From contig NZ_JAGIOO010000001.1 of NCBI RefSeq assembly GCF_017876755.1, forward strand, positions 1,116,001 through 1,180,000: 64,000 nucleotides of DNA. Direction: 5' to 3'. The DNA is from Crossiella equi. GTDB taxonomy: Bacteria > Actinomycetota > Actinomycetes > Mycobacteriales > Pseudonocardiaceae. The notes beneath the pieces were generated by a model. That model saw only the letters and a program-made list of their open reading frames with translations, ran no database searches and was not told where the DNA came from. The stretch's first letter is position 1; each line of letters opens with the position of its first letter. Both the position numbers and the translations under genes were made by a program. Shown piece by piece: positions 6,989 to 16,333 of the stretch.

Positions 6989-9478
6989 TCACCCCAGCCG
7001 GTCGCGCAGCGCCGCCCGGCCCGGGATGCCGAGCTTGCGGTAGGCGGCGGTGAGGTGGCCCTCGACCGTGCGGCGGGTCAGGGACAGGGCCTCGGCGATC
7101 TGCGGGTTGGTGTGGCCCGCGGCGGCCAGTTCGGCCACCCGGTGCTCGGCCGGGGTCAGGCGGGGCGGACCCGTGCGGTCGCGCCGACGAGGCCGGGCCG
7201 TGGTGGCGAGCAGGTCCCGGGCCGTCGTGGCCAGGGCGGTCGCGCCGTGGGTCTCGGCGATCGTGAGGGCTTCCGTGCTGTGGCGGCGGGCCAGTCTGGT
7301 CTGGGCTGCCGCGTGCTGGGCCTCGGCCAGGTCCAGGAGGGTTCGGGCCAGGTCCAGGGGGGTGCCCGCCTGGCGGAGTTCGGCGGTCGACTCGTGCAGG
7401 AGGTCCAGGGCCGTCGGGCCGCCGGTGGCCAGGGCCTGGGCGCGGAGGGCGGTGCCCCGGGTGTGCGGGGTGTGCCAGTGGTTGGCCAGGGCCAGGGCCT
7501 CGTCGGCCAGGGTTCGGGCTTCCTGGCGGTGGCCCAGGGCCAGGTGGGCTCGGACGGTCCAGCCCCGCCAGTCCGACATCGCCGGGTTGCGGTTGCCCAG
7601 GCGGGTGTGGCGGCGGCCGCAGTCCAGGAGCTCGGCCAGCGCCTCCTCCGGGCGGTTCGCGGCCAACAGGCCCCGGCCCCGGGCGTAGTGCAGGTAGGCG
7701 TACTGGAAGGAGTCGTCGTGCGGGTGGTCCAGGTCTGCCAGGACCGCCAGGGCTTCGGCCGGGTTCGCCAGTTCCACCAGGGTTTCCGCGTACACACCCG
7801 CCGCCACGATCATCGGGTAGCCGCCCCGGGGCAGGAGGGTCATCGCCTCACGGGCGGCGGTCGCGGCGGTTGTCAGGTCACCCTCTGCACAGGACACCCC
7901 GGCGACGCAGGACAGCGCCACGCCCACGTCCAGGGGTGTGCCGTGGATGCGGGCGTGGGTCAGGGTCGCCTGGCTCGCCTTCGCCGCGGCCCTGTGCTCG
8001 CCCGCCCACAGCAGCACCCACAGGGGGCCGGTGGTGATCAGGTCGCCCAGCAGGGGGACGTCCTCGTGCAGGCTTCGGCTGGCCAGGTCGGCGAGCTCCT
8101 TGGCCGGGCCACTGGTGAACGACGCGCTGAAGGCCACCGCGCCCAGCAGGGCCCGTTCACCGGGGGTCGCGCCGGTGTGGCCCTCGGCGAGGTCGGCCGC
8201 GGCGGGGTAGCGCGCTGCCGTGCGTTCGTGCAGGGCGGCCAGGACCAGGCGGCGGGCGCGCAGGACCAGGGCGGTCTCGCGGTCGGTCTCGGTGAGCTGG
8301 GCGGCCACCTTGTCCAGCAGGGCGACCGCCTCGTCCACCCGGGTCTCGCGGACCAGGCAGTGCCCCAGCAGTCCGGCGACCTCGCCCAGGCGCGCGAGGT
8401 CGAGGTCCGGCAGGGCCTGGGAGAGGTGCCGGATCGCGGCGGCCGGGCGGGTGACGGCCTCGCAGCGGCCCAGCTCCACCAGTACGTCCAGGCGATCCGC
8501 CGGGGGTTCCTCCAGGGCACGGCGGAGCAGCTCGGCGGCCGTCTCGGGTTCGCCCCGCGTCACGGCCTCGTGGGCGGCGGTGCGCAGGCCCGCGACCACG
8601 CGCTCGTCACCGGCCGGAGGCAGGCGGGCCAGGTGCGCGGCGATCCGGTCGGCGGGTGCGCCGGTTGTGGTGAGGTGCTCGGCGGTACGGCGGTGCAGCG
8701 TGGCGCGCTCGGGGCGGGGGATGCCCGCGTAGACGGCGTCGCGCAGGTCCGGGTGGGTCCAGCGGCCGTCGGCGCGGAGCAGGCCCATCGCGACCAGCTC
8801 GCCACTCCCCTCCCCCGTGACCGCGGCGGTGTGGGCGGCGGCGCGCAGCGCGGGCGGCAGGCCGGTGAGCCAGTCCACCACCGCGGCCGCGTAGCGCTGG
8901 GTGGTGGGGCGGTCCAGGCTCGCGGCCTCGCCCAGGGCACCGCGCAGCAGGTGGAGCAGCTGCGGGTTGCCACCGGTGAGGGCGTGGCAGACCGGGGCCA
9001 GGGCGGGGCCGGTCAGGGCGGCGGTTCCGGCCTCGGTCAGCAGCCCCGGGCGCAGGACCACCGCGTCCGCGCCGGGCGGGGTGGGCGTGCGGCGCAGGAA
9101 CACGCGCAGCGGCGGGGCGTCGAGGGCGGCCAGGAGGTTCCGGGAGGGTTCGTCCACGGCGTCCCAGTCGTCCACGACCAGCACCGTCGTCGCCCGGCTC
9201 GCCAGCGCGGTGTGGAGTGCGCTTTCCACATCCGCCGGGAGCTGGTCGGGGTCGTGCAGCAGCTGGCGGACCACACCGAACGGGTAGTCCCGTTCCAGCT
9301 CGTCACCGCGTACGTGCAGGACGTGCGCGGCACCGCGGAACTCCCGCACCAGGCTGGTCTTGCCGATCCCCGGCGGCCCCTCGACCACCACCAGCCTGGA
9401 CCGCCCGCACGCGCTGGCCCGCAGCTCCCGCGCCAGCACGGCGAGCTCCGCCTCGCGGTCCACCAGGCCAGCCGTCAC
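6989..9478 (-). CDS. LAL-family ATP-binding LuxR transcription regulator
   Basis: An 829-residue large ATP-binding LuxR (LAL) regulator. An N-terminal AAA/STAND ATPase has Walker A GPPGIGKTS at 34-42 and Walker B VLVVDDWD near residue 100. The middle is a helical TPR-like region. A C-terminal LuxR helix-turn-helix covers the last 60 residues (HRVAELAAAGHTNPQIAEAL, then RRTVEGHLTAAYRKLG). LALs are pathway activators, typically of secondary metabolism or carbohydrate use. The GTG at 9478 starts right before the DREAEL segment common to LAL N-termini. A paralogue of the same architecture lies at 10590. Confidence 0.92.
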   Translation of the reverse strand: MTAGLVDREAELAVLARELRASACGRSRLVVVEGPPGIGKTSLVREFRGAAHVLHVRGDELERDYPFGVVRQLLHDPDQLPADVESALHTALASRATTVLVVDDWDAVDEPSRNLLAALDAPPLRVFLRRTPTPPGADAVVLRPGLLTEAGTAALTGPALAPVCHALTGGNPQLLHLLRGALGEAASLDRPTTQRYAAAVVDWLTGLPPALRAAAHTAAVTGEGSGELVAMGLLRADGRWTHPDLRDAVYAGIPRPERATLHRRTAEHLTTTGAPADRIAAHLARLPPAGDERVVAGLRTAAHEAVTRGEPETAAELLRRALEEPPADRLDVLVELGRCEAVTRPAAAIRHLSQALPDLDLARLGEVAGLLGHCLVRETRVDEAVALLDKVAAQLTETDRETALVLRARRLVLAALHERTAARYPAAADLAEGHTGATPGERALLGAVAFSASFTSGPAKELADLASRSLHEDVPLLGDLITTGPLWVLLWAGEHRAAAKASQATLTHARIHGTPLDVGVALSCVAGVSCAEGDLTTAATAAREAMTLLPRGGYPMIVAAGVYAETLVELANPAEALAVLADLDHPHDDSFQYAYLHYARGRGLLAANRPEEALAELLDCGRRHTRLGNRNPAMSDWRGWTVRAHLALGHRQEARTLADEALALANHWHTPHTRGTALRAQALATGGPTALDLLHESTAELRQAGTPLDLARTLLDLAEAQHAAAQTRLARRHSTEALTIAETHGATALATTARDLLATTARPRRRDRTGPPRLTPAEHRVAELAAAGHTNPQIAEALSLTRRTVEGHLTAAYRKLGIPGRAALRDRLG

Positions 9479-9508
9479 TCCCCGAACACTAGCCCGGAGG
9501 TGGCCGCC

Positions 9509-9706
9509 TCAGCACGGGCTGGCGGCGCGGCCGCTCGCCCAGGCCCACGCTGACGATCGCCTCCCCGGGAGCGGCCAGGGCGGCTGGATCACCACCACCT
9601 CGGAGGCGGGCAGGCAATGGCCGTCGGGCGGGCTCAGCGGGGGTGGCGCCGGGTCACCCGGTGCCACCGGCAACAGCCCCACGAGCAGGCCACCCGCGAC
9701 CGTCAT
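9509..9706 (-). CDS. Small ORF coupled to the upstream hypothetical gene
   Basis: A 65-residue frame whose ATG (9704-9706) overlaps the TGA of the upstream 208-residue gene as ATGA, the usual sign of translational coupling in actinomycetes. The product opens with a short hydrophobic run (VAGGLLVGLLPVAP), then a Pro-rich stretch and a Trp/Ser/Ala tail ending in Cys. I recognise nothing in it. It ends 30 bp before the start of the LAL gene. It may be a real small protein or simply chance coding capacity in GC-rich DNA. Confidence 0.4.
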   Translation of the reverse strand: MTVAGGLLVGLLPVAPGDPAPPPLSPPDGHCLPASEVVVIQPPWPLPGRRSSAWAWASGRAASPC

Positions 9707-10329
9707 CGCGCCCAGCGGGGTTCGAGCTGGTCGCGGACCTCGACCGGGTCGTCGGTGAGGTATGGGGCGAGGCGGCGCCACGCGTCCCGCACCGCGCGGA
9801 TCTCCTGCGCGGTGTGCCAGGCGGGACGCACACCGGGCGCGTTGACACCGAGCGTGACCACCGGGCCGCCCGGGTCCGCGCGCCGGTCCGGCAGCGCGGC
9901 CGGGGTGGTGTCCCGGGGGTGCAGCAGCAGTCCGGCCTCGACCACCCGCACCACGACGTCGCCCAGCCGGAACGCCGCCGGACCGGTCTCGACCAGGCCG
10001 TGCCCGGCGGTCAGCCAGCGCGCCGGGGGCAGCAGGGCCGCCACGTCCGGGGGCTCCTGGCCGGGGTGGTGGCGCAGCACCTGGGCGTAGGGCGCCCAGC
10101 CGGGGCCGTCCGGGCCGGGCACCCGCGCCCCGTCCGGGGTGCTCAGCCCGTTCACCGCGAACACCGGTCTGCCCAGGAAGGTGGCCAGCTCGGCGGCGGT
10201 CCAGGCGGCATCCGGCTGGGTGAGCACCAGCCGCGTGTCCCTGGGCAGGCGGGCAGCGGCCTCGGCCAGGTCCGCGACCTCCAGGTGCGGGACCAGTCCG
10301 TCGAGGTGCTGCTGGAACGCGTTCGACAT
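9703..10329 (-). CDS. Hypothetical protein, 208 residues
   Basis: A soluble, moderately acidic protein with no signal peptide. It begins MSNAFQQHLDGLVPHLEVADLAEAA, then has alternating hydrophobic strands (TRLVLTQPD, FGLGRPVFAVNGL-like, DVVVRVVEAGLLLHP) and ends in a Trp/Arg-rich helix (AWRRLAPYLTD). I do not recognise the family. It lies between the two LAL regulators, divergent from the second across a 260-bp spacer, so it may belong to their control circuit; nothing in the sequence proves that. Confidence 0.7.
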   Translation of the reverse strand: MSNAFQQHLDGLVPHLEVADLAEAAARLPRDTRLVLTQPDAAWTAAELATFLGRPVFAVNGLSTPDGARVPGPDGPGWAPYAQVLRHHPGQEPPDVAALLPPARWLTAGHGLVETGPAAFRLGDVVVRVVEAGLLLHPRDTTPAALPDRRADPGGPVVTLGVNAPGVRPAWHTAQEIRAVRDAWRRLAPYLTDDPVEVRDQLEPRWAR

Positions 10330-10364
10330 GGTCGTCCTTCACGTGGTTCCGGGGCGGCGCCCGG

Positions 10365-10444
10365 TCAGCGGCTCCGGGACCGACCGAGGACGCCGGGAGG
10401 AAGGGGGTTCGGCGCCCCGGACGTCCTCGGTCTCGACCCGCTGA
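10365..10444. repeat. Long imperfect inverted repeat between divergent genes
   Basis: TCAGCGG (10365-10371) pairs with CCGCTGA (10438-10444), and inside it ACCGAGGACG (10383-10392) pairs exactly with CGTCCTCGGT (10422-10431); a GC-rich core fills the centre. It could be a dyad operator for the adjacent regulator or a transcribed hairpin. Confidence 0.5.
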
Positions 10445-10551
10445 CAGCTGGGGGGTGGCGCGCCCCGGAACCAGCGGCCCGAGCGGCCCCGCTCCGCCCA
10501 GGCGCCCCGCTGCCCGGCGCGGCCCCACCAGGCTGCCGCGCCGCACCCCCG

Positions 10552-10580
10552 GTAACACCGTGGGATCACCACGAGATAAT
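10552..10580 (+). promoter_or_regulatory. Candidate promoter for a leaderless LAL transcript
   Basis: GTAACA at 10552-10557 and GATAAT at 10575-10580 are separated by 17 bp and resemble sigma-A -35/-10 boxes. The ATG of the LAL gene lies only nine bases past the -10 box and has no Shine-Dalgarno sequence, which fits a leaderless mRNA, common in actinobacteria. Confidence 0.4.
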
Positions 10581-10589
10581 CCCGCGCTG

Positions 10590-13325
10590 ATGGAACTGTG
10601 GGACCGCGCTGAGGAGGTCGCGCTGCTCGCCGAGGAGGCCGAGCGGGCGCGGACGGGGCAGCTGCGCGTGGTCGTGGTCGAGGGACCGGCCGGGATCGGG
10701 CGCACCAGCCTGGTGGAGCGGTTCACCGCGAGCCCGGCCGCGGCGGGCCTGACCGTGCTGCGCGCCCGGGGCACCGAGCTGGAGCGGCGGTTCGCCTTCG
10801 GGGTGGTGCGGCAGCTGTTCAGCCCGCTGCTGTTCCGTCTGTCCGATGAGGACCTGGCCGCGGTGCTCGCCGGGGGCGCCGAGCCCGCGCGGCAGGTGCT
10901 GGCCGACCCCGGGGCGCCCGCGGTCGCGCCGGAGCACGCGCCCTTCGCCGTGCTGCACGGCCTGCACCGGCTGGCCGCGAACCTGTGCCGCCGCGGCCCG
11001 CTGCTGCTGGTGCTCGACGACGCCGACCTCGCCGACGCGCCCTCGCTGCGCTGGCTGCGGTACGTGCGCACCCGGCTCGCCCGCTCCCCCGTGCTGCTCG
11101 TGCTCACCCGGCGCACCGGCGGGGTGGCCGGGGACGTGCTCGGCGGGCTGGTGCGCGAACCGGACTGCGTGCACCTGCGCCCCCGGCTGCTGTCCCCGGC
11201 CGGGGTGGCCGGGCTGGTCGCGGCCGCGCTGCCGGTACCGCCGACACCGGAGTTCACCCGCGCCTGCCACGAGCTCAGCGGCGGCAACCCGGCGGCGGTG
11301 CGCGCGCTGCTGGCCGCGGCCGACGGGTCCCAGGACCCGCGCGCGCTGCCCGCCGGGGCGGTGTTCGCGCACGTGCTGGCCCGGCTGCCCGCCCCGGCGG
11401 TGGCCTACGCGCGGGCGCTGAGCGTGCTCGGGGACGTGGACACCGCCGAGCAGCCCACCCGCCTGACCGGGCTGACCGGGGCCGAGGGCCGGGTGGCCGA
11501 GGACCAGTTGACCCAGGCCGGGCTGCTGATGTGCGACCCGCTGCCGCGCTGGCGCCACCCGGCCGTGCGCGAGGCGGTGTACCGGGAGCTGGCCGAACCC
11601 GAACGCGCCCGGCTGCACCACGCGGCGGCCACCCTGCTGCACGACGCGGGCGCGCCCCTGGAGCAGGTGTGCGCGCACCTGCTGCGCACCCCGCCCGCCG
11701 CCGACGCCTGGGTGGTGGCCACGCTGTGCGCGGCGGCGGCGCAGGCAAACCGCCGGGGCGCCCCGGACGGCGCGGCCGAGTACCTGCGCCGGGCCCTGGC
11801 CGAACCGCCCGGGCCGGAGCTGCGCGTGGCGGTGGAGGCCGGGCTGGGCATGGCGGAGTCGTTCAGCCAGCCCGCCGCCGCGATCGACCGCCTGTACGCG
11901 GTGTCCGGGGAGATCACCGACCCGGCGCTGAGGACCGCGGTCGCGGAGACCCTCTCCGACGCCCTGGGCCGGGAGAACCGCGCCCCGGAGATGATGGCGG
12001 TGCTGGCCCGCGCGGCCGCCGACCTGGCCGAGGTGGCCCCGGACCGGGCGGACCAGCTGACCGGCCGCCGCCTGATCGTCTCGGTGAGCGAGCGGACCGG
12101 CCCGAGGGGCGCGCGGCGTCCGCCGGAACCGGTGGACGCGGAGACCCCGGGCCGCCGCTGCGTGTTCAACGGCCTGGCCTTCGCCGCCGGGATGGGCGGT
12201 GCCCCGGCGCCGGAGGTGGCCCGCCTGGCCCGGCTGGCCGCCCCGCGCACGACGGCCGAGCTGACCAGCGCGATCGCCTCGACGGTGTGCCTGCTGCTGG
12301 GGTGGACGGAGGACCTGGCCGGGGCGGTGGACCTGTGCGAGCGGGCCATGGCGGAGTCCCGCCGCACGCACGCCTTGATCCCGCTGGCGTTGCAGCTGTC
12401 CCACCGGGCGCAGCTGGCCCAGTTCACCGGCCGCCTGACCGAGGCGCTGGCGCTGGCCGAGTCCTCGGTGGAGCTGCTGCCGCTGGAGCAGTGGGGCTAC
12501 CTGGCCACGGTCCCGCTGAGCACGCAGGCCGAGCTGCTGCTGGCCCTGGACCGCCCGGCGCAGGCCCGGTCCCGGCTGCTCTCCAACGGCCTGGCGTCCT
12601 TGTCCGACAACGGCTTCGGCAGCCTCTTCCACCGCACGGCCCGGGCCCGGGTGCGCATGGCCTGCGGTGAGCCGGAGGAGGGCCTGGCCGACCTGCTGGC
12701 CGCGGGTGAGGTGCTGCGCGAACGCGGCTACGACAACCCGGTGATGCTGCCCTGGCGGGTGGCGGCGGTGGAGGCGCTGCTGGCCCAGGGCGACCGGGCA
12801 CAGGCCACGGCCCTGGCGGCGGAGTCCACGGCGGCGGCCCGCCGCTGGGGCACCCCGCGAGCCCTGGGCGTTGCCTTGCGCCTGACCGCCCTGACCACCG
12901 GCGACCTCACCGCGGCCCGCGAGTCGGTGGCCCTGCTGAGCGGCCTGGAAGCCCCGCTGGAACTGGCCGCCAGCCGCCACACCCTGGGCCGCCTGCACGC
13001 CGAGGCGGGCGAGGTCCGCCCCGCCCGCACCGCGCTGCGCCACTGCCTGGAGGAGGCCGAACGCCGCGGCGCCGCCCGCCTGGCGGGTCTGGCGCGCGAG
13101 GACCTCATCGCCACCGGCGCCCGCCCGAAGCCCAGCGCGGCCGCGCTCAGCCCAGGCGAGCGCCGGGTGGCCGAGCTGGCGGCGTCCGGCCTGGCCAACC
13201 GGCAGATCGCGGAGACCCTGCACCTGACGTTGCGCACGGTGGAGACCCACCTCAGCGCCACCTACCGGAAGCTGGGGCTGGCCAACCGGGCCGCGCTGCG
13301 CGAGCACTTCCGGCCGGAAACCTAG
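10590..13325 (+). CDS. LAL-family LuxR transcription regulator with Walker A Arg
   Basis: A 911-residue paralogue of the 6989-9478 regulator with the same order: N-terminal P-loop ATPase, TPR-like middle, C-terminal LuxR DNA-binding domain (RRVAELAASGLANRQIAETL, then RTVETHLSATYRKLGLANRA). The Walker A reads GPAGIGRTS at 32-40: the invariant lysine is Arg38, which normally cripples nucleotide hydrolysis. Walker B (LLLVLDDAD) is intact. Start ATG 10590 has no ribosome site and is probably leaderless. It converges, one base apart, on the methyltransferase operon and may control it; that is inference from position. Confidence 0.92.
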   Translation: MELWDRAEEVALLAEEAERARTGQLRVVVVEGPAGIGRTSLVERFTASPAAAGLTVLRARGTELERRFAFGVVRQLFSPLLFRLSDEDLAAVLAGGAEPARQVLADPGAPAVAPEHAPFAVLHGLHRLAANLCRRGPLLLVLDDADLADAPSLRWLRYVRTRLARSPVLLVLTRRTGGVAGDVLGGLVREPDCVHLRPRLLSPAGVAGLVAAALPVPPTPEFTRACHELSGGNPAAVRALLAAADGSQDPRALPAGAVFAHVLARLPAPAVAYARALSVLGDVDTAEQPTRLTGLTGAEGRVAEDQLTQAGLLMCDPLPRWRHPAVREAVYRELAEPERARLHHAAATLLHDAGAPLEQVCAHLLRTPPAADAWVVATLCAAAAQANRRGAPDGAAEYLRRALAEPPGPELRVAVEAGLGMAESFSQPAAAIDRLYAVSGEITDPALRTAVAETLSDALGRENRAPEMMAVLARAAADLAEVAPDRADQLTGRRLIVSVSERTGPRGARRPPEPVDAETPGRRCVFNGLAFAAGMGGAPAPEVARLARLAAPRTTAELTSAIASTVCLLLGWTEDLAGAVDLCERAMAESRRTHALIPLALQLSHRAQLAQFTGRLTEALALAESSVELLPLEQWGYLATVPLSTQAELLLALDRPAQARSRLLSNGLASLSDNGFGSLFHRTARARVRMACGEPEEGLADLLAAGEVLRERGYDNPVMLPWRVAAVEALLAQGDRAQATALAAESTAAARRWGTPRALGVALRLTALTTGDLTAARESVALLSGLEAPLELAASRHTLGRLHAEAGEVRPARTALRHCLEEAERRGAARLAGLAREDLIATGARPKPSAAALSPGERRVAELAASGLANRQIAETLHLTLRTVETHLSATYRKLGLANRAALREHFRPET

Positions 13326-13326
13326 G

Positions 13327-14958
13327 TCACCGGTCACCACGGCCCGGTGCGCAGACCAGCAGGCGGAGGTCGACGGGCAGGTCCCGGGTCTCGCGCACGG
13401 TGAAGCCCGCTTTGCCCAGCAGTCCCGCGTACTCGGTCCCGGTGCGCTCGCGGCCGCCGGTGATCGCCATCATCTGCATGTCCCACGGTTGTGCCAGGGA
13501 GCGGGAGCCGTCCTCGGGCAGCAGCCGCTCCACCACCAGCAGCACGGCCTCGGGCGGGCAGGCGGCCCGGCAGACCTCCAGGATCCGCAGGCAGTCCTCA
13601 TCGGACCAGTCGTGCAGCACCCGGGACAGCAGGTAGACCTGGTGCCCGGACGGGATCTCGGTGAAGAAGTCACCGGCGTGGGCGCTCAGCCTCGGTTCCT
13701 CGACCACGACGGAGGTGACGTGCTCCCGGTCCACCAGCACACCCCGGACCTCGGGGTGTGCCCGCAGCACCGCGCGCAGCAGGGTGCCGTCGCCGCCGCC
13801 GATGTCGGCCACCGTGGCGCCCGCGGGGAAGTCGTAACCGGTGGCCAGGTGGTCGGCGACCAGGCCGCTGACCGCCGACATCGCGCGGTCGAAGGACCTG
13901 GACGCCTCCGGCTGCTCGGCGAAGTAGTCGAAGTGCTCCGCGCCGAACGTGGCGCCGAAGGCGGTCTGCCCGGTCCGCACCGCGTGCCCGAGGTTCTGCC
14001 AGGCCGCGTAGAACTCCTCGCCGTAGAGGGAGGCCAGGTCGTGGAACGGGTTGTCCGCGTGCAACAGCTCACCGACCGGCGTCAGCGAGTAGGTCTCCGC
14101 CTCGCCTTCGGCCAGCACACCGAGCCCGGCCAGGTAGCGCAGCAGGCGCGCCACCGCCCACGGGTCCGCGGCCAGGGCGCCCGCCACCTCGTCCGCCGTC
14201 CGGGGCGACGGGGTGAGCAGGTCGGCGATGCGCCACTTCGCCGCGAGGTGCACCGCCCGTGCCGCCCAGTGGCCGGTGAGCAGGGTCAGCAGCGCGTGCG
14301 GGGCGTCCACGACCTGCTCGCCGTGCAGGTGCCGGTTCAGCAGCTCGGCGAAGCGCCCGGCGCAGAACAGCTCCAGCCGGCTGCCGCCCGGGGTGGTGAA
14401 GTAGAAGACCGTGCGGCCACCGGCCCGCTGGTCCTCGTGGGGGTTGTACCCGCCACCGTCGGGACGGCAGCCGAGGCGGTGCAGCAGCGTGTTGCACAGC
14501 ACGCGCAGCCGGTGCTGGTGCGGGTGCGTGAGGCGCAGCGCGAGGTGGTGCTCGTTGTCCTCCCTGGCCTCCCGGCGCATCATCGCCGGTTCCGCCTGCT
14601 CCTGGGACAGGCAGAAGATCTCCAGTCCCCGCGTGCCCACCCTCGCGTGCTGGATCGTGACGTCCAGCTCCGCCTGGGGCCTGCCGTACCGGCGTGCCAG
14701 GCGCTCCCGCACGACCACGCTCGGCAACGAGGCGGTCGGGGTGGCCCCGATCCGCTCAAGCAGCGCGGTGACCTGGCCGTCCTCGCTCGGGAAGACCAGG
14801 GTGGCGGCGTGGTCGAACTCGCAGGCGTCCGCGAGGGCCCGCACCGCCTCGGCGTCGGCGTCCGGGCCGAGCAGGTCGGTGAGCACCTCGGCCGTGGTGT
14901 GGTCGCGGACGCGGTCGGCCAGTCGCCGCAGCTTGTCGACATCGTTCTCGGCGAGCAC
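13327..14958 (-). CDS. VOC-like domain fused to O-methyltransferase
   Basis: A 543-residue fusion. Residues about 80-205 read like a vicinal-oxygen-chelate fold: HHLALRL, a helix NTLLHRLG, then TVFYFTTPGG and RLELFCAGRF, with His and Glu at usual metal-ligand places. From about 215 it is a SAM-dependent O-methyltransferase of the plant/actinomycete small-molecule type: winged-helix dimerisation part, glycine motif VADIGGGDG near 382, and the catalytic-His region RVLHDWSDED near 446. The GTG start at 14958 has AAGGAG six bases upstream, just after the stop of the LuxC-like gene; an in-frame ATG at 14991 would overlap that gene and lacks a ribosome site. It probably O-methylates the product of the adjacent acid reductase. 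Confidence 0.85.
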   Translation of the reverse strand: MLAENDVDKLRRLADRVRDHTTAEVLTDLLGPDADAEAVRALADACEFDHAATLVFPSEDGQVTALLERIGATPTASLPSVVVRERLARRYGRPQAELDVTIQHARVGTRGLEIFCLSQEQAEPAMMRREAREDNEHHLALRLTHPHQHRLRVLCNTLLHRLGCRPDGGGYNPHEDQRAGGRTVFYFTTPGGSRLELFCAGRFAELLNRHLHGEQVVDAPHALLTLLTGHWAARAVHLAAKWRIADLLTPSPRTADEVAGALAADPWAVARLLRYLAGLGVLAEGEAETYSLTPVGELLHADNPFHDLASLYGEEFYAAWQNLGHAVRTGQTAFGATFGAEHFDYFAEQPEASRSFDRAMSAVSGLVADHLATGYDFPAGATVADIGGGDGTLLRAVLRAHPEVRGVLVDREHVTSVVVEEPRLSAHAGDFFTEIPSGHQVYLLSRVLHDWSDEDCLRILEVCRAACPPEAVLLVVERLLPEDGSRSLAQPWDMQMMAITGGRERTGTEYAGLLGKAGFTVRETRDLPVDLRLLVCAPGRGDR

Positions 14959-14959
14959 G

Positions 14960-16333
14960 TCACTCTCCTTCGGCTGGTGCCGCGAGGGCACCGATCACGG
15001 TCTTGGCACGCATGAGGAACTCCGCCAGGTGCCCGTCGTGGGGCAGCACCGGGTCCATCAGGTGGGTGGGGTGCGCGCCGATGTGCAGGTTGCGGATCGT
15101 GGGTTCAGCGGCCAGGCGCGCCAGCAGCTCCCGGTCGGCGGTGAGCGCGGTGACCACCAGGCTCTCCCGCAGTGGCCCGGTGCCCTCGGCCGGTCGCCAC
15201 GGCGCCAGCCACACGCACGGGAACGGCAGTTCCAGGCCCAGCCTGGGATCGGCGGCGCGGTCGAGCAGCACCACGGCGGGCCGCAGCACCGCGCCGCCGT
15301 CCGGCAGGACCTCGGTCAACGGGCCGTCGGCGAGCAGGCGCGCACCGTCCAGCCGGGTGCGCAGGAACTCCTCCAGCTCCCGTGCCCGGGCTTCCGGGAA
15401 CACCGGGAGCACGGCCTGCTCGTGCCCGGCTGGGTGCACGGGCAGGCGGGCCAGGGCGGCGGCCAGCGCCTCCGCGACCGATGCCGCGTCCCCGTCGACG
15501 AGGACCGCGCTGGCGTTGACGCACGCGGTGGCACCGAACCCGGCCACCGAGTCCACCAGCACGTCCAGGTGCGGCACCCAGTCCGATGTGGACACCAGGA
15601 CCTTGCTGCGGCCCGGTCCCTGCACGAGCACGTCGGTCCGGCCGCCGTACCGGGCGGCCAGCTCGGCGCCACCGTAGACCAGCGCCAGGTCGGCGGCGCG
15701 GACCAGCTCGTCGGCCACCTCGTGCGCGCAGGGCAGGAACGCGACCTGGTCGCCGAACCCGCAGGCGCGCAAGGCCGAGACCAGGCGGGCCGGGGTGAGG
15801 GGATCCCGCGCGGAGGGCCGTACCGCGACCCGGTAGCCGAGCGCGAGGGCGGTCAGCCACGGGCCGTGGGTACCGGGGTGGTTGCCGGGGGCCAGCACCC
15901 CGAGCACCTCGCCGCGCCGCACCCACACCGCCCGGCCCGCACCGGCCTGCCAGCGCTGCGTGATCCCGTGCGGGCGGGCCGCGGCCACTACCCGCCCGGC
16001 CGAGCGCAAGGTGTGTGCCAGGGCCTGGGTGGCCGCGCGCACCACGGGCAGCGCGACGCCGCTCAGCGCGGCCACCGAGGCCTCGTGCTCGGCGACCGGC
16101 ACCCCGTCCACCACGCCCTCGGCGAACAGCGTGGCCGCCTCCCGCAACGCGTCCAGGCACTCCGGGGTGGACAGCGGCGTGGCGGCGCGCAGGGCGTCCA
16201 CCGCGCGCCGCACGTACAGCGGCGGGACCTGTGCCAGGGTCCCGAGCTCCGCTCCGGTCACCGCGGTGAGCACGGCGGTGCGCGTCGTCCGGTACGGGCC
16301 GGAGGGCCCCAGCGCGGGCAGGCTGGCGGCCAT
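14960..16333 (-). CDS. LuxC-like acyl reductase (aldehyde dehydrogenase fold)
   Basis: A 457-residue protein of the LuxC/acyl-CoA reductase branch of the aldehyde dehydrogenase superfamily. It has the cofactor-side motif GVLAPGNHPGTHGPW, a GGAELAARYGG stretch, and the catalytic cysteine in GATACVNAS near residue 271. LuxC-type enzymes reduce an enzyme-bound acyl thioester to an aldehyde with NADPH. The ATG overlaps the TGA of the LuxE-like gene (ATGA at 16333), so the two are translationally coupled, as expected of a two-part carboxylic acid reductase. Precedents are LuxC/LuxE of bacterial luminescence and, as I recall, GriC/GriD of grixazone synthesis. Confidence 0.85.
   Translation of the reverse strand: MAASLPALGPSGPYRTTRTAVLTAVTGAELGTLAQVPPLYVRRAVDALRAATPLSTPECLDALREAATLFAEGVVDGVPVAEHEASVAALSGVALPVVRAATQALAHTLRSAGRVVAAARPHGITQRWQAGAGRAVWVRRGEVLGVLAPGNHPGTHGPWLTALALGYRVAVRPSARDPLTPARLVSALRACGFGDQVAFLPCAHEVADELVRAADLALVYGGAELAARYGGRTDVLVQGPGRSKVLVSTSDWVPHLDVLVDSVAGFGATACVNASAVLVDGDAASVAEALAAALARLPVHPAGHEQAVLPVFPEARARELEEFLRTRLDGARLLADGPLTEVLPDGGAVLRPAVVLLDRAADPRLGLELPFPCVWLAPWRPAEGTGPLRESLVVTALTADRELLARLAAEPTIRNLHIGAHPTHLMDPVLPHDGHLAEFLMRAKTVIGALAAPAEGE

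Noticed and set aside
10566-13340. A long open frame opposite the second LAL regulator
   Set aside because: Gln/Gly/Arg-rich translation without domain features; the plus frame has Walker and LuxR motifs.
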